Part shown: one piece after another, positions 26,330-34,645 of the stretch
Numbering within the stretch: the stretch's first letter is position 1
Layout: every line of letters starts with the position of its first letter
Assembly (NCBI GenBank): GCA_031373665.1
Contig: JANMMZ010000119.1
Location: forward strand, 1-64,000
Direction of reading: 5' to 3'
DNA length: 64,000 bases
Origin: M3007 sp031373665
GTDB taxonomy: Bacteria > Bacteroidota > Bacteroidia > Chitinophagales > Saprospiraceae
Notes under the pieces: generated by a model
Seen by the model: only the letters and a program-made list of their open reading frames with translations
Told to the model about the DNA's origin: nothing
Database searches by the model: none
Program-made: the position numbers and the translations under genes

Positions 26330-27133
26330 ATGGAAAATAATGAAAAAAACGCCGAATTCTTAGGCAATTACATACTTCGCGGTAAATTCAAATGCCTCAC
26401 AGGACTTCATATTGGAGGCAGCAAAGAAAAAATGGAAATAGGCGGGGTGGACTCCCCAGTAGTCCGCGACCCGCGAACTCGATTTCCTTATGTTCCTGGC
26501 AGTTCGCTCAAAGGCAAGTTACGCTCTTTGCTTGAGTACGGCCTTGGAGCCGTTCCACCGACTGGTGAGGTTTCTGCTAATACCGAAATCGTTCGCTTGT
26601 TCGGTATCGGCGCAGATGTCAAAGAACCCAAAGAGAGTACGCTGCATAAAATAGGCCCTTCTCGATTGGTGGTTCGAGATTGTCATCCAGATGATGAAAC
26701 CAAAAAATGGTGGAAAACAATGGATACAGATTTACTTTACACCGAGTATAAGTCAGAAAATGGAATCAACAGGATCACTTCTGCTGCCAATCCGCGCTTT
26801 ATAGAACGTGTAGCGGCTGGCTCTCAATTTGAGTTCGAGTTTGTCTATTCGGTTTATGACATTACACGAGACGATTCGTATAAAAACGATGTCGAGGAAG
26901 ACCTTGGCAATCTGCGTATGGCATTATTGATGCTGGAGCATAACTTTTTAGGCAAAAGTGGCTCTCGTGGTTACGGCCGGGTTGAATTTTCATTTGAATC
27001 ACCTGTGTGGGTTTCCAAACAAGACTATCAATCAGGAGGGGCTAAATTTGCAGCACTGCAAGTGTCGCCAAAGCCTGTTCACGCCGTGGGCGATTTAAAA
27101 TGGGAAATCTCTGAACTGAAAGCCTCAAATTAA
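26330..27133 (+). CDS. csm3: Csm3 backbone RNase
   Basis: This 267-residue RAMP protein forms the backbone that grips crRNA and cuts target RNA at 6-nt intervals. The catalytic aspartate is kept as Asp41 in IGGVDSPVVRDP. The loop VPGSSLKGKLRSLLE and the C-terminal glycine-rich GKSGSRGYGRVEF are family hallmarks. Length is slightly above the usual ~215-230 residues because of a C-terminal tail. Active target cleavage is therefore expected. Confidence 0.95.
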   Translation: MENNEKNAEFLGNYILRGKFKCLTGLHIGGSKEKMEIGGVDSPVVRDPRTRFPYVPGSSLKGKLRSLLEYGLGAVPPTGEVSANTEIVRLFGIGADVKEPKESTLHKIGPSRLVVRDCHPDDETKKWWKTMDTDLLYTEYKSENGINRITSAANPRFIERVAAGSQFEFEFVYSVYDITRDDSYKNDVEEDLGNLRMALLMLEHNFLGKSGSRGYGRVEFSFESPVWVSKQDYQSGGAKFAALQVSPKPVHAVGDLKWEISELKASN

Positions 27134-27139
27134 CTAAAT

Positions 27140-28228
27140 ATGCATATAATATACCTCATACCACGTAGTGGCTATGTTACAAACCTGCGTTCTGATACGC
27201 TCTGGGGATACATTTGCTGGGGCATAAAGCATCTTTGGGGCGATGTTGAACTTAAAATTTTTATTGACTCTTATCAAGTAGATAAAAAACCAGAATGTAT
27301 CATCAGCAGTACCTTCCCCTTTAAGCAGCATGGCAAGGAACGCATACCTTATTTCCCAAATCCTTTGGTGTTGATGCCTTCATCAAACACCTCAGAGGAA
27401 GATATGGATACTATGTTGACTTCACATAGGCTTAGGAAAAAACTAAAGTCAATCAAATACCTAAACCTTGATGATTTCAAAAAGATGCTTCATGGCGATA
27501 TCCAAGCAACGGATTTGCTGGATGATCTACAAATGGAATATCAACGGAAGAAGACAATGGGCGATGAATACCTACCGCTACCCTCCACGATAGAAAAGGC
27601 TACCCCCATTTTATTGGAAAACAGTATGACCCATAATACTATTGACCGAATTCGAGGTGGCACTTTGTCGTTGGAAGTAGAGGGAGATAGTGCAGGGCAA
27701 TTATTTCATGCTGATGATCTATATTGGTCAGATCCATCAAGTGAAGATCAAACTGGAACACCCAACACAGGTCTTTTCTTTTTAGTAGAAGGTAATATCG
27801 AAAAAGTGGCCGCTGTTCTCCGACTTTTGAGGGACTGGGGCATGGGGGCGGATCGGACTACAGGCAAAGGATCGTTTGATTTTGTGATCGAACCCTTTGA
27901 TATGCCCGAACCTCCTGCCCAAGCATCAAATGCACTGCTCAATCTATCTCTTTTTCAACCAACAGAAGCCGAACTTCAATACTTAGACGGTTGGCAATAT
28001 CAATTAGAGAACAGAGAGGGCTATGTTGGTTTCTACCGTCAAAGACGCATGAAACAACCACGCCTTTACTTTTCCGAAGGCGCTGTGTTTGCTAAGCCGC
28101 AGCAGTATGACAACTCACGAAAAATGGGTTCTATCCGCAAACAAACTTTCGATGCCATTCATGATCCTGGACATGATGTATGGGACAATGGAATTGGATT
28201 CATGGTTAACCTCAATTGGAAAAAATAA
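27140..28228 (+). CDS. csm4: Csm4, crRNA 5'-tag binding subunit
   Basis: This 362-residue RAMP protein caps the complex next to Cas10 and holds the crRNA 5' tag. The glycine-rich signature GMGADRTTGKGSFDF (~residues 234-248) and the N-terminal strand with LRSDTLWGYICWG are characteristic. It follows csm3 by 6 bp. Its TAA overlaps the next ATG by one base (TAATG). Confidence 0.92.
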   Translation: MHIIYLIPRSGYVTNLRSDTLWGYICWGIKHLWGDVELKIFIDSYQVDKKPECIISSTFPFKQHGKERIPYFPNPLVLMPSSNTSEEDMDTMLTSHRLRKKLKSIKYLNLDDFKKMLHGDIQATDLLDDLQMEYQRKKTMGDEYLPLPSTIEKATPILLENSMTHNTIDRIRGGTLSLEVEGDSAGQLFHADDLYWSDPSSEDQTGTPNTGLFFLVEGNIEKVAAVLRLLRDWGMGADRTTGKGSFDFVIEPFDMPEPPAQASNALLNLSLFQPTEAELQYLDGWQYQLENREGYVGFYRQRRMKQPRLYFSEGAVFAKPQQYDNSRKMGSIRKQTFDAIHDPGHDVWDNGIGFMVNLNWKK

Positions 28229-30036
28229 TGGAATTAAAACTTCGTACCTTAACACCCTTGCATGTCGGTGATGGATCCACGCTCCATTCTTTTGATTATG
28301 TGGTGCACAATAGCCGTTTTTATCGCATTTCGCAACGCGTATTTGAAAATTTTTTGGCGACTATGGGCGCACAAATGACGGAGGCATTTGTAACTTGGTC
28401 TGACGACCTTGCCTCTCAAATTGATCACGCAGAGCGTGACCAAAAAAATAACCCGCGTGGGCGAGACTATAATCAGGAACTTTCACGCCTTAGGCGATCA
28501 TTCAATTTATTAGAATTTGCTAAAAAGATGGGACAAGATCGTGCATTCTTGTCGTTTTTGAATGAGGCAAAAGTGCCTTCTATGCCAATGCCTGATGCCG
28601 CAAAAGGGGAAGCCCCTAAACAAGAAATAAGAGGTTTTCAGCGGAATGGCTTGAATGAACCTTACTTGCCAGGGAGCAGTGTAAAAGGGAGCATTCGCAC
28701 GGCTTTGCTCTATCATTTTTTAGAGCAACACGCTGAACATGAGTCTGTTAGGCGGATTCTAAAAGAAGACTTAAACCAAGCACACAAAGAAAAATCTGAT
28801 GCCGAGAATCGAAAAGTTCGATTCAACTTGGATCGCCATAAAAAGGCGTTTGCAGACCGATTAGAACAGTTGGCCTTTTTTGCGGGGATGATAGATGAAC
28901 GTGGCAAACGTCGAAATGGCGAAGCACAGGATGATTTACTCAAGTGTCTCTTGGTTTCTGACGCTACTATTGATGCAGCAGGAGTTGGAATCGAAAACAT
29001 TGATCTTTACTTGGTCAAAAAATTGCCCAAAGGCCAAGGATTGGAGGCACAAAAGCAGCGACAGGCTCCAGCAGCCGAATCTTTGTTGCCCGGGCAAGTC
29101 TTGAACATTAAAGTAGATGTAAATATAGAGTTGTTGTTGCAACTACACAAAAGCCAACAAAGCACGGAAAAGGGCATCATGATTGGCAGGGAGAGTCATT
29201 TTATTGGATGGAGAGATTGTTGCAAAACAATTTTTGGATTAGATGCAGCCGATTTTGATTCAGTGGCAGGAGAGAAGCAAAATGGTGATTTTCCAAGGTT
29301 TAAGGCATTGCGTGAAAAAGCCATCAACCATATTTTAGAGTGTTGTCGAGTATTCACTAATGCGCAAGCGACCGCATTGTCAAAATGGAGCATCCATTTT
29401 AAAAAGCATGACAGTGGGGGCATGTCCAGACCATTAGATGCTGGTTTGATGCCCATCATCAGTGCTACTGGTATCCGGTTTCACCTTGGGTTTGCTACGG
29501 GCTTTGAGGGCGTAACAGCCGCCTTGCATTTATTGGCATTTCATAAGCCTATATTTTCAGAAGTCATGGAACTATTTGGCATAGGAGACAGCCCAAGTGC
29601 CTGGAAAAACAGAAAACCTGATGAAACCTACAAGGCTAACCCAGATCAATTTCCCAAATCGCGTCGTCTGATAACTCGATCTGGGGTAATATTTCCGATG
29701 GGCTGGTTGGAGTGGGCTGATGACCCTAAGGCAAGCCTTGGTACTAATGACTCCATTACCAACATCGCTCAGCCCGCTACAACTGCCCCTGCCGTACCCA
29801 AATACCTGCGTGGCACACTCAAACAAGGTGCAGAATTAGATGGAGAGTTGGTCAACGCAGGTAACCCTGGTCGTTTTTTATTGTATGTTCGGGAAGACTA
29901 TAAACCTATCATCGAGATAAAATATCCTGCCGGGTTTAAACCCGAAGACATAGGAAGGATCGCAACTATCCGTGTTAAAAATATGAAGGGGAAAGAAGAG
30001 ATTTTGGCGGCTGAATATGTGAGGTTTAAGCTATAA
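28228..30036 (+). CDS. csm5: Csm5, enlarged, with an OB-like C-terminal extension
   Basis: The ATG at 28228 overlaps the csm4 stop; 602 residues. The N-terminal RAMP half has the Csm5 start (LKLRTLTPLHVGDG) and LPGSSVKGSIRTALL. Csm5 caps the distal end of the complex and helps crRNA 3' maturation. Typical Csm5 proteins are about 350-400 residues, so this one is much longer. The extra length includes a charged helical insert (~180-225) and a final ~75-residue segment (LRGTLKQGAELDGELVNAG ... GRIATIRVKNMKGKEEI) with beta pattern like an OB/S1 fold. The fold call is tentative. Confidence 0.88.
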   Translation: MELKLRTLTPLHVGDGSTLHSFDYVVHNSRFYRISQRVFENFLATMGAQMTEAFVTWSDDLASQIDHAERDQKNNPRGRDYNQELSRLRRSFNLLEFAKKMGQDRAFLSFLNEAKVPSMPMPDAAKGEAPKQEIRGFQRNGLNEPYLPGSSVKGSIRTALLYHFLEQHAEHESVRRILKEDLNQAHKEKSDAENRKVRFNLDRHKKAFADRLEQLAFFAGMIDERGKRRNGEAQDDLLKCLLVSDATIDAAGVGIENIDLYLVKKLPKGQGLEAQKQRQAPAAESLLPGQVLNIKVDVNIELLLQLHKSQQSTEKGIMIGRESHFIGWRDCCKTIFGLDAADFDSVAGEKQNGDFPRFKALREKAINHILECCRVFTNAQATALSKWSIHFKKHDSGGMSRPLDAGLMPIISATGIRFHLGFATGFEGVTAALHLLAFHKPIFSEVMELFGIGDSPSAWKNRKPDETYKANPDQFPKSRRLITRSGVIFPMGWLEWADDPKASLGTNDSITNIAQPATTAPAVPKYLRGTLKQGAELDGELVNAGNPGRFLLYVREDYKPIIEIKYPAGFKPEDIGRIATIRVKNMKGKEEILAAEYVRFKL

Positions 30037-30043
30037 CATAATT

Positions 30044-31258
30044 ATGGAAGAAAAAGCGAATCAAATTATAGATGAAGCAATAGCAAATGGATGGAAACAC
30101 ATCTATTTGCAAAATTTGCAATTGAAAAAAATACCTTCGCGATTGCTAGAAATAGAAAATATAGAAATAGTAGATTTAAGAGCAAATAATATAGAGGACA
30201 CTTTTGATTTTTCTGATTTAACATTAAATTTCGATGTAAAGATTAGCCAAGGCTATCCACATAAGAAAACGGTATACCTGAACGGCAATCAAATAGTTTC
30301 AAATCGTGAAGTTATTGCTGCAAGCGTTGATAAAATTGATCCAGTGACGTTTAAAACACTTATATTTCATTTTTATGAATATACTAAATTTGAATACTGT
30401 ATTGAAGGTGAAGAGGAGGACAATGAGGTGTCACAAGGGCCAAAAATAGGATATTATCAGAATGTTAATGCCGATAGCAACATTGCTATACTACAAAAAG
30501 AAACAGGATTAATAAAATTGATATATAATATTAATCATCAATTTGTTAAAGTAATAACTGATCATTCTTTCTCGCCAGATTGTACCGACTTAGCACAAGA
30601 GATATTTTCATTTATTTTCTCTTCATCACCCAGTTTTGGTTATATCAATCATCCTTGTGTCTGTAGATGGTGTTTGCTAAACCCTGAAAATCAATTTATA
30701 TTTTCATATATATATCTTCAAGGCTTTCATAGGAAATTTGTACCTCAAATCCAGTGTCATCAGAGCGGAGTACACCTGAAGTTGAATAGATTTTTAGGAT
30801 TAAAACAGCCAGAAATTCAGATTTTTGTTGAATGGGTTTCAACAAATGAGCAATATTACAAAGAACTAATGAAGATGTTTCCTAGGAAAGGATGGGGATT
30901 TAATACTGTCATTTGGAGTCAGGAAAATATTAGGGGCGGAGACTTGATTCAAGATGAATACAATACCAATTTTTATCGCTCAGATATATTTATTTTCTTG
31001 CTAAGTCCGGATCTAACATCACGTCAAGAATCATGGGAGAGACTTGTATTAGCAAATACTCGGTTAAAAAGTGATAAAATATTGCTAGTACCTGTTGAAA
31101 TCTCTCAATGCGATTGGGAGGAAGGTATCAAACAATTCCATGAAGATAGTACACCCATACCCATAAAATTAAAAGACAATAACTGGTATGCAGTAGCAGA
31201 AGAAATACATCATAGAATTGAAGTCTGGATTAAACTAAATTATAATGAATCAAACTAA
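30044..31258 (+). CDS. LRR/COR-like protein with C-terminal TIR domain in the CRISPR operon
   Basis: This 404-residue protein starts 7 bp after csm5. N-terminal residues ~15-50 look like a single leucine-rich-repeat-like segment (IYLQNLQLKKIPSRLLEIENIEIVDLRANNI). A middle part (~130-255) contains a Cys pattern CVCRWC...IQCHQSG like the segment after the COR domain of bacterial ROCO proteins, but no Roc GTPase. Residues ~258-395 resemble bacterial TIR domains: IWSQENIRGGDLIQDEY, SDIFIFLLSPDL, SWERLVLAN with candidate catalytic Glu332, ILLVPVEISQCDW, then PI..KDN.W. The first strand (QIFVEWVSTNEQ) lacks the usual ISYS. Active TIR domains deplete NAD or make cyclic ADP-ribose isomers. Linkage implies an abortive-type effector arm; this is inference. 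Confidence 0.75.
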   Translation: MEEKANQIIDEAIANGWKHIYLQNLQLKKIPSRLLEIENIEIVDLRANNIEDTFDFSDLTLNFDVKISQGYPHKKTVYLNGNQIVSNREVIAASVDKIDPVTFKTLIFHFYEYTKFEYCIEGEEEDNEVSQGPKIGYYQNVNADSNIAILQKETGLIKLIYNINHQFVKVITDHSFSPDCTDLAQEIFSFIFSSSPSFGYINHPCVCRWCLLNPENQFIFSYIYLQGFHRKFVPQIQCHQSGVHLKLNRFLGLKQPEIQIFVEWVSTNEQYYKELMKMFPRKGWGFNTVIWSQENIRGGDLIQDEYNTNFYRSDIFIFLLSPDLTSRQESWERLVLANTRLKSDKILLVPVEISQCDWEEGIKQFHEDSTPIPIKLKDNNWYAVAEEIHHRIEVWIKLNYNESN

Positions 31259-31907
31259 ATACCAGCATCTCCAAAGTGAGTGCAACCATGCTGTCTCACA
31301 AAACAAACTCGAAAAGTGTATTGAGTTACTTCAGAACAGTTTGGACGAATCTGAAAAAGACACATACAATGAATTCATACTCATTCAGGGCAACTTAAAT
31401 AATGTCTTATACTTGTGGAATACTAAACAGAGTTCCTTAGAAGACTATAGTATATCACTTTCAAAGGTTCGAGCGTCAATGCTTGGGTTTATAAATCGAA
31501 TAAGACCCCAAGATGTCTCCCTATTAAAACGAATACATGATATGATACTCATCGTTGCGTGTAAACAAAGTCCAACGGATTGGGAGAGGTTGTTTCCCGA
31601 TGCCTATTTTTCGCACGCTAAAGTGATTCGTTATGGAGATGCGATCCCTGATGCTTTTCAAAAAGCAGATGTCATCATTTTAGATGATTTAGGCGATTAT
31701 TGTGAAGGAATGAATCAAGCAGATATGATCCGTTATGCTACCGAAATACCCAATGCAAACCTGCTTTACATAGGGAAAAAAAATCCATGGGGTGACAGTA
31801 AAGCATATAAACATTTGTTTGAAAGATGCGCCAATGCAGGTAGTCAAATCACTGTTCACGCAAGATTGCGCGAATTGTTGGAATTCAAAAAATATTTTGG
31901 CGCATAA
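31245..31907 (+). CDS. EAD11-like adaptor fused to a Rossmann-like domain
   Basis: This 220-residue protein overlaps the TIR gene by 14 bp. Residues ~1-90 match the effector-associated domain EAD11 pattern: short helices with KLEKCIELLQNSL, YNEFILIQGNLN and a helix ending in FINRIRP. EADs are death-domain-like adaptors that bring proteins together in prokaryotic conflict systems. Residues ~95-220 form an alternating strand/helix domain (MILIVAC, AKVIRYG, DVIILDD, NLLYIGKK) that parallels the C-terminal domain of the membrane protein at 23127, including an ending ANxxxQI...L(L/Q)EF-like segment. It is the last gene before the CRISPR arrays. Confidence 0.7.
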   Translation: MNQTKYQHLQSECNHAVSQNKLEKCIELLQNSLDESEKDTYNEFILIQGNLNNVLYLWNTKQSSLEDYSISLSKVRASMLGFINRIRPQDVSLLKRIHDMILIVACKQSPTDWERLFPDAYFSHAKVIRYGDAIPDAFQKADVIILDDLGDYCEGMNQADMIRYATEIPNANLLYIGKKNPWGDSKAYKHLFERCANAGSQITVHARLRELLEFKKYFGA

Positions 31908-31973
31908 TAGCAACAACCCCGATGAGATTGCTTACTTTTGGCCTTAGTTACGCTCTTTGACATATTGGCCTTT
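31908..31973 (+). promoter_or_regulatory. Short leader of CRISPR array 1
   Basis: Only 66 bp separate the last operon gene from the first repeat. TACTTTTG at about 31933-31940 fits TAnnTTTG, so array 1 may have its own promoter as well as read-through from the operon. Confidence 0.4.
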
Positions 31974-32736
31974 TTTGCTAAATCCTTTCCGTTAAAAGAA
32001 GGATTGAAACCCCTTATTTGCGCTCCACACCGCTACCCTATTCCTGCTTGCTAAACCCATTCCGTTAAAAGAAGGATTGAAACGCTTTTGTGTTAATCTG
32101 TGTTTGTATGTTTGAAGTCTTGCTAAACCCATTCCGTTAAAAGAAGGATTGAAACAGAGACGGCTAATATGGTATATAGCAAGAATCTTACTTGCTAAAC
32201 CCATTCCGTTAGAAGAAGGATTGAAACGCCCCGTCGGGGTTATACTTCGTGATGCGGTTGATGGCTTTCTAAACCCATTCCGTTAAAAGAAGGATTGAAA
32301 CCTGGGTGATTTGCATGTTCATTGCCTGCAAATTCTGCTTGCTAAACCCATTCCGTTAAAAGAAGGATTGAAACAGGTCCAATACCCTTCTTGCTCAACT
32401 TTTCGTTCCTTACTAAACCCATTCCGTTAAAAGAAGGATTGAAACTAGACGCACCATAGGTAGGTGATGATGCATACCGCTTGCTAAACCCATTCCGTTA
32501 AAAGAAGGATTGAAACTACTGGGTATTCAGTTTCTCGAGTTCACTTTTCTCTGGGCTTGCTAAACCCATTCCGTTAAAAGAAGGATTGAAACCCATTTCG
32601 GTGAACAACTTTCCATAGCGTTCTTTTTCTTGCTAAACCCATTCCGTTAAAAGAAGGATTGAAACAAAAGCATTTCGCCCGCAGATTCTTGTTTTTCGTC
32701 TTGCTAAACCCATTCCGTTAAAAGAAGGATTGAAAC

Positions 32737-32791
32737 CATAACCGATGATGGTGTTTGAACTGTTTACTGATGTACTGCTCACTGTTCACTG
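32737..32791 (+). repeat. Array-tail element, copy 1
   Basis: Sequence begins CATAACCGATGATGGTGTTT and continues into degenerate ACTG-containing micro-repeats (TTTACTG, TGTACTG, CTCACTG, TTCACTG). It directly follows the GAAAC end of a repeat, is longer than a spacer, and ends in a C-tract that runs into a partial repeat. Confidence 0.85.
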
Positions 32792-32825
32792 TGCCCCCCC
32801 ATTCCGTTAAAAGAAGGATTGAAAC

Positions 32826-32888
32826 CATAACCGATGAGGGTGTTTGAACTGTTTACTGATATACTGTTCACTGTTTACTGCTCACTGT
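32826..32888 (+). repeat. Array-tail element, copy 2
   Basis: Near-copy of the element at 32737 (one change in the first 20 bases, GATGAGGG) after the partial repeat ending at 32825. It is followed by a mutated partial repeat (GTTAAAAGTAGGATTG) at the end of array 1. Confidence 0.85.
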
Positions 32889-32918
32889 GAAACCCCATTC
32901 CGTTAAAAGTAGGATTGC

Positions 32919-33255
32919 CCCCATTCCAAACACATTTTATCCCTAAATTTAAAGGAACTTCCAGTCCCCTTTTCCCAAAAATCAGTGCTATAAGGGTACT
33001 AATCCCTATCGCCCAATAAAATCAGCGAATTTCCGCTACTAAGACATATTAAATATTATCATTACTTCAAGTGCTTTTTGCCTCCTAACTCATTGATAAT
33101 CAAGCAACTAAAACTCCGCTCTACCCTGATTTTACGTTTATTTTGAGTCATTTTAACATTTTTTTTAACAAAATTTTAACTAAAAACATGCAAAATATCC
33201 GCCGCTTTTTCACTCGTAATTCATTCTTTTTCATACCTTTGCATCATATTTTGCT
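32919..33255 (+). promoter_or_regulatory. Leader region of CRISPR array 2
   Basis: About 337 bp of AT-rich non-coding sequence lies between the arrays. Long T-runs occur at 33140-33175, and a -7 box TACCTTTG at 33234-33241 ends 14 bp before the first repeat, placing a transcription start at about the array edge. This arrangement fits a leader with its own promoter. No gene is seen. Confidence 0.65.
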
Positions 33256-34168
33256 CTTGCTAAACCCATTCCGTTAAAAGAAGGATTGAAACGGGGCTCA
33301 TCGCGCCCAACCAAAAACGGGTGACGTCTTGCTAAACCCATTCCGTTAAAAGAAGGATTGAAACAGCTGCGCTGTCCCCGAGCAGCAACTTGAGATACTT
33401 CTTGCTAAACCCATTCCGTTAAAAGAAGGATTGAAACAGGGTCTCAAAAAAACGAGAGTAATCCCTCCACCTTCTTGCTAAACCCATTCCGTTAAAAGAA
33501 GGATTGAAACTCGTGTTGACGAGTGCCCCTGTTGTCAGGTTGTACTCCTTGCTAAACCCATTCCGTTAAAAGAAGGATTGAAACCAGGGTGGACAAGAAG
33601 TGATAAAATTACGAGGACGCTTGCTAAACCCATTCCGTTAAAAGAAGGATTGAAACCGCGCACCGGGCACCATGAAGGACGACTGGACGTTCTTGCTAAA
33701 CCCATTCCGTTAAAAGAAGGATTGAAACTCCGTAGGGAGGCTCTTGATACGGCCGAACTTAATGTCTTGCTAAACCCATTCCGTTAAAAGAAGGATTGAA
33801 ACAGAGGTGCATCTGTCCGAAGTTTTTGCTTCAATCGGCTTGCTAAACCCATTCCGTTAAAAGAAGGATTGAAACACCACTGGTGCCACGGGAGCCACTG
33901 GTGCTTTTGCAGCTTGCTAAACCCATTCCGTTAAAAGAAGGATTGAAACCGATTCTGGATACCCAAATTGTAATACTCTATGGGTCTTGCTAAACCCATT
34001 CCGTTAAAAGAAGGATTGAAACTAGTTGTAGTACCACTACCTTTTAAAAAGGTAAGGTCTTGCTAAACCCATTCCGTTAAAAGAAGGATTGAAACCCGCG
34101 GTTGATGAAAGCCCAAAGTGCCCCTTTTTTGCTTGCTAAACCCATTCCGTTAAAAGAAGGATTGAAAC
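33256..34168 (+). CRISPR. CRISPR array 2: 13 near-identical repeats
   Basis: Thirteen copies of the same 37-bp repeat start at 33256, 33328, 33401, 33474, 33548, 33620, 33692, 33766, 33839, 33913, 33986, 34059 and 34132; the 12 spacers are 35-37 bp. Unlike array 1, the repeats show no decay, which suggests it is the younger or better maintained array. The last repeat is followed by copy 3 of the tail element. The same repeat family and strand imply processing by the same Cas6 and loading into the Csm complex. Confidence 0.98.
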
Positions 34169-34223
34169 CATAACCGATGATGGTGTTTGAACTGTTCACT
34201 GATGTACTGCTCACTGTTCACTG
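34169..34223 (+). repeat. Array-tail element, copy 3
   Basis: Same element as at 32737, directly after the last repeat of array 2, followed by a short repeat remnant (CCCATTCCGT near 34230). The remaining 140 bp to the next promoter contain no supported gene. Confidence 0.85.
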
Positions 34224-34363
34224 AAAAGACCCATTCCGTAATTCAGTGTGGGCCAGTGTGGGGTGTGCGTGTGTTTTACAGTGAGCATCATGAAAAGTGC
34301 ACTACTTATGGGTATCAAAAGCCTTGGTTTAGAAAAAAATTTGCTTTTTTCGCTCATTCCCTC

Positions 34364-34371
34364 TATCTTTG
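34364..34371 (+). promoter_or_regulatory. -7 box for HNH module copy 2
   Basis: TATCTTTG lies 22 bp before the start at 34394; a TTG about 20 bp upstream fits the -33 element. Same octamer as in front of copy 1. Confidence 0.6.
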
Positions 34372-34393
34372 CCCTTAATTCAACATTTGTTAA

Positions 34394-34645
34394 ATGACTG
34401 CGCACTACACAGCTTACGATGAAATAGCGGCCTTCATTGCTGGTATGGATCCGCGAAAATTAATACAGTATCAGGCATCTACCCCGTTACAAAACAGGGT
34501 GGATACTTTACTGGAGAAAAATCAAGAACAAGGGCTTTCTGCGGATGAAAAAAACGAGTTAGAGCATTATTTAGTACTCGATCATTTAATTAGTCTGGCT
34601 AAGATACGCGCCTACAAATTGCTAGGTCAGTCACCTTTATCATGA
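34394..34645 (+). CDS. Small helical partner of the HNH nuclease (copy 2)
   Basis: This 83-residue helical protein (MTAHYTAYDEIAAFIAGMDP...) is homologous to the product of 10233-10472. Its TGA overlaps the HNH start (ATGA). It lies just beyond the CRISPR arrays with its own promoter. No known domain is recognised. Confidence 0.7.
   Translation: MTAHYTAYDEIAAFIAGMDPRKLIQYQASTPLQNRVDTLLEKNQEQGLSADEKNELEHYLVLDHLISLAKIRAYKLLGQSPLS

Larger units (their letters stand above)
31974..32918 (+). CRISPR. CRISPR array 1: 11 good repeats plus two decayed terminal repeats
   Basis: Repeats of 37 bp begin CTTGCTAAACCCATTCC and end GTTAAAAGAAGGATTGAAAC. Intact repeats start at 31974, 32047, 32119, 32191, 32265, 32338, 32409, 32480, 32556, 32629 and 32700; spacers are 34-39 bp. 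The first repeat is diverged in its 5' half (AATCCTTT) and the fourth has GTTAGAAG. Two further copies ending near 32825 and 32918 keep only the 3' part or are mutated, and flank copies of the tail element rather than normal spacers. The ATTGAAAC 3' end gives the expected type III crRNA 5' tag on the plus strand. The same strand as the cas operon. Confidence 0.97.

Noticed and set aside
23839..30036. Type III-B (Cmr) assignment for the effector complex
   Set aside because: The 124-residue small subunit matches Csm2, and the order and motifs of csm3-csm4-csm5 fit III-A; no Cmr1- or Cmr6-like gene is present.
31992..32204. Minus-strand open frame across CRISPR array 1
   Set aside because: It is made of translated repeat units (repeated NPSFNGMGLA); an artefact of the array.
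33578..33787. Plus-strand open frame across CRISPR array 2
   Set aside because: Translated repeats (LAKPIPLKEGLK) and spacers, not a gene.
34023..34058. Palindrome ACCTTTT-A-AAAAGGT in a spacer as a terminator
   Set aside because: It lies inside a spacer of an otherwise regular array; more likely part of the protospacer.
34187..34378. Open frame between array 2 and the HNH module
   Set aside because: Starts in the tail element, covers a promoter, Cys-rich random composition, no homolog-like pattern.
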